Source of the DNA: Actinomycetes bacterium
Lineage (GTDB): Bacteria; Actinomycetota; Acidimicrobiia; Acidimicrobiales; Palsa-688
Length of the DNA stretch: 11,431 nucleotides
Direction: 5' to 3'
NCBI GenBank assembly: GCA_021811865.1
Contig: JAKAQB010000091.1
Location: 1-11,431 of the forward strand
Part shown: positions 4,884 through 11,431 of the stretch, piece after piece
How positions within the stretch are numbered: position 1 is the stretch's first letter
Layout: each line of letters starts with the position of its first letter
The notes under the pieces: generated by a model
The model's input: the letters and a program-made list of their open reading frames with translations, nothing else
The model's database searches: none
Told to the model about the DNA's origin: nothing
Translations under genes and position numbers: made by a program

Positions 4884-6476
4884 GTGATCTCGGCGCGCAA
4901 CCTCAGTGTGGAGGTCGGCGGCCGTCTCACCCTCGAGGCGGCCAGCTTCACGATCCGCGCCGGCGACAAGGTTGGTCTGGTGGGCCGCAACGGTGCTGGC
5001 AAGACCAGCCTTCTCAGGGTCCTCGGCGGTGTCGGCCTGCCCGCCGCCGGAGTCGTCGACGTGCACGGCCGGCTCGGGTTCCTCACCCAGGACCCCCGGC
5101 AGCTGGCCGGCATCGATGCCGCCACCTCCCTGGCCCACGTCCTGTCCGGCCGCGGCCTCGACGAGCTGGCCGAGTGCATGGAGAAGCTGCGCCTCGCCTT
5201 GGAGGAGAGCCCGACGGAGCGAGCTGCGGCCCGCTACGGCCGGGCCGAGGAGGCCTTCGCCGGCGCCGGGGGTTATGCCGCCGAATCGGAGGCCCGTGCG
5301 CTCCTCGCCGGGCTCGGCCTCGAGCCGTCCCGGGCCGACTTGCCCGTCGGCGTGCTCTCGGGTGGCCAAAGGCGCCGCGTCGAGCTGGCCCGGATCCTCT
5401 TCGGCGGGAGCGACGTGCTGCTCCTCGACGAGCCGACCAACCACCTCGACGTCGACGCCAAGACGTGGCTGATGAACTTCCTCGCCTCCTACCGTGGGGC
5501 TCTGCTCGTCGTCAGCCACGACATCGAGCTCCTCGACGAGGCCATCACCCGGGTGCTCCACCTAGACGAGGGCACCCTTGTCGAGTACAAGGGCACCTAC
5601 AGCCAGTACCGGGACGCTCGCGCCCGCGACGAGGTCCGGCTGGCCAAGCTGGCCGAACGCCAGCAGGCGGAGATCAAGCGCCTCTCCGACCTGGCCGAGT
5701 CGATGCGCCACCAGACGGCCAAGCGCGCCCGCATCGCCAAGTCCCTCGACAAGCGCGTCGGCCGGCTCCAGTCGGCGGCGGTGGAGGCGCCCACCCGCAG
5801 GGACCGCGCCTACCGGGTGCGCTTCCCCGAGCCGCCCCGCCCCGGGCGGGTGGTGGTGGGGGCCGACGACCTGTCACAGGCTTACGGCGGCCCGCCGGTC
5901 TTCGAAGGTGTGAGCTTCGCCGTGGAGCGGGGCGAGCGCCTCCTCGTGATGGGATTGAACGGGGCTGGCAAGACCAGCCTCCTGCGCATCCTCACCGGCC
6001 GCGCCACCCCGGCCGCGGGCTCGTACCGGTGGGGGCTGGGCGTTTCGGCGGGGTACTACGCCCAGGAGCACGAGGGCATACGCCCCGGAGCCACCGTCCT
6101 CGACCACCTCCGCGAGCTGTCGAGCGCGCCCGTGACGGAGCTGCGCGGGTTGCTCGGGATGTTCGGGTTGGTCGGCGAGATCGCCTTGCAGGACGCGGGG
6201 ACTCTCTCCGGCGGGGAGAAGACCAAGCTGGCGCTGGCTCAGCTCGTCGCCGGGCGCCACAACCTGTTGCTGCTCGACGAGCCGACCAACAACCTCGACC
6301 CGCCGTCGCGGGAGGCTGTCGGCCGGGCGCTTTCGGCCTGGCCGGGGGCGATGGTGCTTGTCAGCCACGACGTCGGCTTTGTCGCCGAGCTCGCCCCCGA
6401 CCGGGTGCTGCTCCTGCCCGACGGCACCCTCGACGCGTGGAGCGACGACCTGCTCGAGCTCGTGGCGATGGCGTGA
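4884..6476 (+). CDS. ABC-F family ATP-binding protein (ribosome-associated)
   Basis: This 530-residue soluble protein has two ATP-binding cassettes and no membrane segment, the hallmark of ABC-F proteins that act at the ribosomal E site. Cassette 1 has Walker A GRNGAGKTS (34-42), signature LSGGQRRRVELA (about 158-169) and Walker B LLLDEPTNHLD (about 178). Cassette 2 has GLNGAGKTS (about 356), LSGGEKTKLALA (about 441) and LLLLDEPTNNLD (about 462). Between them is a charged helical linker (about 228-320, rich in Arg/Lys/Glu) that would form the P-site tRNA interaction arm. Start is GTG at 4884, where homology begins; the frame is open further upstream across prmA. Subfamily (EttA, Uup or antibiotic-resistance type) cannot be fixed by eye. 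It is followed after 16 bp by the flavin-binding gene at 6493. Confidence 0.93.
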   Translation: MISARNLSVEVGGRLTLEAASFTIRAGDKVGLVGRNGAGKTSLLRVLGGVGLPAAGVVDVHGRLGFLTQDPRQLAGIDAATSLAHVLSGRGLDELAECMEKLRLALEESPTERAAARYGRAEEAFAGAGGYAAESEARALLAGLGLEPSRADLPVGVLSGGQRRRVELARILFGGSDVLLLDEPTNHLDVDAKTWLMNFLASYRGALLVVSHDIELLDEAITRVLHLDEGTLVEYKGTYSQYRDARARDEVRLAKLAERQQAEIKRLSDLAESMRHQTAKRARIAKSLDKRVGRLQSAAVEAPTRRDRAYRVRFPEPPRPGRVVVGADDLSQAYGGPPVFEGVSFAVERGERLLVMGLNGAGKTSLLRILTGRATPAAGSYRWGLGVSAGYYAQEHEGIRPGATVLDHLRELSSAPVTELRGLLGMFGLVGEIALQDAGTLSGGEKTKLALAQLVAGRHNLLLLDEPTNNLDPPSREAVGRALSAWPGAMVLVSHDVGFVAELAPDRVLLLPDGTLDAWSDDLLELVAMA

Positions 6477-6492
6477 GACAACGGAGGAGACC

Positions 6493-7160
6493 GTGACCAA
6501 CCAGCTCGTGCCGACGCGGCGGACCAACCTCAGGCGCCACCACGACCGGGCCAGCTACGCCCGCGCCGACATCGACGCCATCCTCGACGAGGGCATGATC
6601 TGCCACGTGGCGGCGTGCGTCGACGGCGTGCCGTGGATGATCCCGACCGCCTACGGCCGCGATGGTGACGTGCTGTACCTGCACGGCGCCTCCGGAAACC
6701 ACCTGCTGAAAGTTGCCGGTGAAGGTGGCGAGATCGTCGTGACGGTGAGCCTGCTCGACGGGATGGTGCTTGCCCGTTCGACGTTCAATCATTCATTCAA
6801 CTACCGGTCGGTGGTGGTGTTCGGCCGGGCCGAGGATGTGACCGACCCCGCCGAGAAGGCCCACGCCCTCGACGTGATCGTCGACCACCTGCTGCCGGGT
6901 CGCAGCAAGGAAGCCAGGCCCCCGACCGACGCCGAGCTGCGCAAGACGGCGGTCGTTCGCCTGGCGGTCCGGGAGGCGTCGGCCAAGATCCGCACCGGAC
7001 CGCCCAAGGACGACGAAGCCGACCTCGGGCTGCCCGTCTGGGCGGGGGTGCTGCCGCTGCGGACCGTCGCCGGGGCGCCGCAACCCGACGCCGGCAACCA
7101 GCCGGGGGTTCTCGAGAGCGCCGGCCTGACACAGCCCGGCCGCTGGGGGAGCCCGCTCCG

Positions 7161-7164
<4 letters not shown>
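6493..7164 (+). CDS. Pyridoxamine 5'-phosphate oxidase-related FMN-binding split-barrel protein
   Basis: This 223-residue cytosolic protein belongs to the flavin-nucleotide-binding branch of the PNPOx superfamily (NimA-like proteins). Family diagnostics in order are RASYARADIDAILDEGMICHVA (about 19-40), a β-rich core with VPWMIPTAYGRDGDVLYLHG (about 47-66), LDGMVLARSTFNHSFNYRSVVVFG, VDHLLPGRSKEARPPTDAEL, and the C-terminal SAKIRTGPPKDDEADLGLPVW block that closes over the flavin. The GTG start at 6493 is fixed by a strong ribosome binding site, GGAGGAG at 6483-6489. It lies 16 bp after the ABC-F gene. Its end overlaps the next start by four bases (ATGA), so it is translationally coupled to the hydrolase. 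The substrate is unknown; some relatives reduce nitroimidazoles, others are uncharacterised. Confidence 0.92.
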
Positions 7165-9861
<2,697 letters not shown>

Positions 9862-9954
9862 CCCAACCGGTCCCCGCCCGCCGGCGCGCCCTGCTCGTGA
9901 CGTCGGTGACCCCGGCGCGGCGCGAGGCATCCCAGATCAGGAAGACTCGGTGGT

Positions 9955-10653
9955 ATGACCGTGAGAGTCTTCCTCCTCGACGACCATGAGCTCGTGCGGC
10001 GGGGCATCCGGGACCTGCTCGACCGGGAGGACGACCTCGAAGTCGTCGGCGAGGCGGCCAGCGCCGACGAGGCGTTGCTGCGCGTCCCGCCGGCCCGCCC
10101 CGACGTGGCCCTCCTCGACGTGCGCCTCGGTGACGACGCCGAGGGGATGAGCGGGATCGAGGTGTGCAGGGAGATCCGTTCGGCGCACCCCGAGGTGGCG
10201 TGCGTGATGCTGACGAGCTTCGCCGACGACGACGCCCTCTTCGCCTCGATCATGGCCGGCGCCGCCGGCTACCTCCTCAAGCAGGTCCGGGGCCAGGACC
10301 TGGTGGGCGCCATCCGCCGGGTGGCCCACGGCGACAGCCTCCTCGACCCGGCCGTGACCGCTCGGGTCCTCGAGCGGCTCCGCCAGCCTGCCGCCACCGA
10401 CCCGCTCGCCGGCCTGAGCCCTCAGGAGCGGCGCATCCTGGAGCTCATCAGCGACGGGCTCACCAACCGCCAGATCGCCGCCCAGATGTACCTCGCGGAG
10501 AAGACCGTGAAGAACTACGTCTCCCGCCTGCTCGCCAAGCTCGGCATGTCCCGTCGCAGCGAGGCCGCAGCCTTCGCCGCCCGCGTCGACGAGCGCTCCC
10601 ATCACGAGCGGGTCGTGCCCGGCGTCGACGAGCGCTCCCGTCACCAGCGCTGA
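9955..10653 (+). CDS. devR: DevR/DosR-like NarL-family response regulator
   Basis: This 232-residue DNA-binding response regulator has a receiver domain (1-125) with acidic pocket Asp9/Asp10, phospho-acceptor Asp55 in ALLDVRLG, Thr87 in VMLTSF and Lys109 in GYLLKQV. The C-terminal LuxR/NarL helix-turn-helix starts at about LSPQERRILELISDGLTNRQ. Its recognition region YLAEKTVKNYVSRLLAKLGM is near-identical to mycobacterial DosR as I recall it. After the HTH there is an extra tail with a duplicated VDERS 13-residue unit. ATG 9955 has AGGAAG 10 nt upstream. It is the cognate partner of the kinase upstream. The 93-bp gap shows no obvious DosR-type 20-bp palindrome, so autoregulation is not demonstrated. 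Confidence 0.94.
   Translation: MTVRVFLLDDHELVRRGIRDLLDREDDLEVVGEAASADEALLRVPPARPDVALLDVRLGDDAEGMSGIEVCREIRSAHPEVACVMLTSFADDDALFASIMAGAAGYLLKQVRGQDLVGAIRRVAHGDSLLDPAVTARVLERLRQPAATDPLAGLSPQERRILELISDGLTNRQIAAQMYLAEKTVKNYVSRLLAKLGMSRRSEAAAFAARVDERSHHERVVPGVDERSRHQR
10583..10650 (+). repeat. Imperfect 39-bp tandem duplication at the 3' end of the response regulator
   Basis: GCGTCGACGAGCGCTCCC occurs at 10583 and again at 10622, an offset of 39 bp (13 codons). Similarity continues a further ~11 bp with two mismatches. It duplicates VDERS(H/R)H(E/Q)R at the protein C-terminus, beyond the helix-turn-helix domain. Confidence 0.8.
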
Positions 10654-10783
10654 TCGGGCGCGCGTCGGTCGGCGACCGCCCAAGGGATCACACGCCGGCG
10701 CCGCCCCCGCCGCCAGCACCCTCCCGTCGACGCCGGCCATCCCGCGCGCCGGGACCGAGCGGCCCCGGCACGCGGCCCGGGTG
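10654..10783. other. Intergenic stretch between response regulator and tRNA-Ser
   Basis: About 130 bp of GC-rich sequence with no supported gene. GGTC/GACC at 10669-10679 could form a small hairpin just after the regulator, without a T-run. For the minus-strand tRNA this is the 3' side; no encoded CCA and no clear terminator are visible. Confidence 0.4.
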
Positions 10784-10869
10784 CGGAGGGAGTGGGATTT
10801 GAACCCACGGTGCCCAAAGGACACAACGGTTTTCGAGACCGTCCGATTCGGCCGCTCTCGCATCCCTCC
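10784..10869 (-). tRNA. tRNA-Ser(CGA)
   Basis: On the minus strand the acceptor stem GGAGGGA pairs with TCCCTCC, followed by discriminator G (complement of 10784). The anticodon stem ACGGT/ACCGT encloses loop CTCGAAA, giving anticodon CGA (10833-10835), which reads serine UCG. A long variable arm (GTGTCC/GGGCAC), as expected for a class II tRNA-Ser, precedes the T arm GTGGG-TTCAAAT-CCCAC. The 3' CCA is not encoded. Total length is 86 nt. Confidence 0.96.
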
Positions 10870-10880
10870 TCGCAGGTCAG

Positions 10881-10886
10881 AGCATA
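10881..10886 (-). promoter_or_regulatory. Putative -10 element for tRNA-Ser (TATGCT)
   Basis: Read on the minus strand, TATGCT fits TANNNT and ends 11 nt before the mature tRNA 5' end at 10869, leaving a leader of a few bases. It shares one base with the ATG (10886-10888) of the recombinase remnant on the opposite strand. No strong -35 is seen at 16-18 bp spacing. Confidence 0.4.
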
Positions 10887-11299
10887 TGGGATGCGGTACC
10901 AAGACCGAGTACAAGCCGGGGTACTGCGGCTGCGGGTCAACGTCGGCAACAACCCGGCCACCGGCCGCCCCGTCCAACGCTCGCGCAACGTGCGCGGCGG
11001 GGTGCGGGTCGCGGAGCGGGAGCTCGCCCCGACCAAGACAGGGCGGGTGCGCCGCCTCTCGCTCGACACCCGCACCCTCGAGTTGCTCGCCGGCTACCGC
11101 ACGCAGGCTGAGGGCTGGGCCGGCGAGGCCCGCATCGTCCTCGCCGAGGGCGGGTTCGTGTTGAGCCTCGACCCGTCCGAGGTCTCGCCGCTCGAGCCCG
11201 ATACCATCACCGCCGGCTTCACCCGCTCGGCCCGCCGCGTCGGCGCGACGCTGCGCTTCCACGACCTGCGCCATGAGCGCCGCGCTGCTCATCAAGTGA
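10886..11299 (+). pseudogene. Tyrosine recombinase (phage-type integrase) remnant
   Basis: Pieces of one integrase lie in order but not in one frame. From ATG 10886 one frame reads GTKTEYKPGY. At about 10924-10927 homology shifts to another frame, consistent with one lost base, and reads RLRVNVGNNPATGRPVQRSR, the N-terminal arm-binding domain. AERELA then runs directly into PTKTGRVRRLSLD (to about 11067), so the core-binding helical domain is missing. The catalytic half keeps the first Arg region and RFHDLRH (11254-11274, the H-x-x-R motif). A second shift at 11273 continues as SAALLI and stops at TGA 11297-11299. The nucleophilic Tyr region is absent. It cannot be an active recombinase. It lies 16 bp from the tRNA-Ser 5' end, head-to-head, and is probably the scar of an integrated element. 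Confidence 0.8.
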
Positions 11300-11431
11300 G
11301 ACACTGTTTGTCAACCCCCAGTCAGCCAGCGATTCCTCGCAGGTCGCTCGAGGACTCAGGCGGCAGCCCGAGCCGATGGTCCGGGGGCAAGTCCAAGGGC
11401 ACGGTTCCGATTCGCCACGTGACGCCTCTCG
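11300..11431. other. Right-edge sequence of unknown nature
   Basis: No gene is recognised. Integrase homology stops just before TGAGACACTGTTTGTCAA (11297-11314), whose reverse strand contains a perfect TTGACA. This could be the end of another mobile element or a breakpoint. A 12-bp copy of sequence from the tRNA 5' boundary occurs at 11334-11345. Confidence 0.3.

Noticed and set aside
3768..5561. Long minus-strand open frame spanning prmA and the ABC-F gene
   Set aside because: It is out of frame with PrmA, Arg/Gly-rich and antisense to the ABC-F motifs; a GC-rich shadow.
9862..9954. DosR-type 20-bp palindrome upstream of the regulator
   Set aside because: No GGGAC...GTCCC-like symmetric box was seen; GTGACGTCGGTGAC is only a partial direct repeat.
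10641..11075. Minus-strand ORF containing CESGRIGRSRKPLCPLGTVG
   Set aside because: This is the tRNA-Ser sequence translated as protein, not a gene.
10781..11164. Plus-strand ORF beginning MRREWDLNPRCPK
   Set aside because: Its N-terminus is the antisense translation of tRNA-Ser, a known artefact; only the part overlapping the integrase remnant is meaningful.

Overview
The window is very GC-rich, gene-dense DNA with strong G/C preference at third codon positions, several GTG starts, short or overlapping junctions, and starts that often lack a Shine-Dalgarno but have a -10-like hexamer 6-8 nt upstream (a leaderless pattern). With a DevR/DevS-type two-component pair and paired flavin-binding split-barrel proteins, this points to a high-GC actinobacterium, possibly from the Acidimicrobiia. 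That placement is inference, not proof.

Left part, minus strand: prephenate dehydratase (pheA, 829-1788) is followed by a nitroreductase (161-796). Divergent from pheA is a lar locus for the nickel-pincer nucleotide cofactor. Its larB (1811-2031) is reduced to about 221 bp by two internal deletions and a frame change. larC (2028-3245) is intact and still overlaps the larB stop.

Middle: 3246-3952 is the least explained stretch. It holds three consecutive short hairpins after larC, a 43-codon CxxC...CxxC mini zinc-ribbon ORF, two pairs of GCGCGC sites each spaced exactly 19 bp, and a second zinc-knuckle-like reading frame of uncertain start. Convergent to it is prmA (3953-4864, ribosomal protein L11 methyltransferase), with a tandem hexapeptide expansion inside its catalytic domain. 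prmA diverges from an ABC-F ribosome-associated ATPase (4884-6476) across only 19 bp, where a near-palindrome can supply a -10 element to each gene.

Right part, plus strand: the ABC-F gene leads closely into an FMN-binding split-barrel protein (6493-7164) and an overlapping metallo-beta-lactamase-fold hydrolase (7161-8081). Next come a second split-barrel protein (8190-8714), a DevS/DosS-like GAF histidine kinase (8719-9861) and a DevR/DosR-like response regulator (9955-10653). This half reads as a redox or gas-responsive and detoxification neighbourhood. The kinase keeps a His and a Tyr at the spacing of the DosS heme-pocket residues.

End: a minus-strand tRNA-Ser(CGA) lies head-to-head with a badly decayed tyrosine recombinase (10886-11299). 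The recombinase has a frameshift, a missing core-binding domain, a second frameshift and no catalytic tyrosine. The last ~130 bp have no recognisable gene. A mobile-element scar next to a tRNA is the best reading of this edge.
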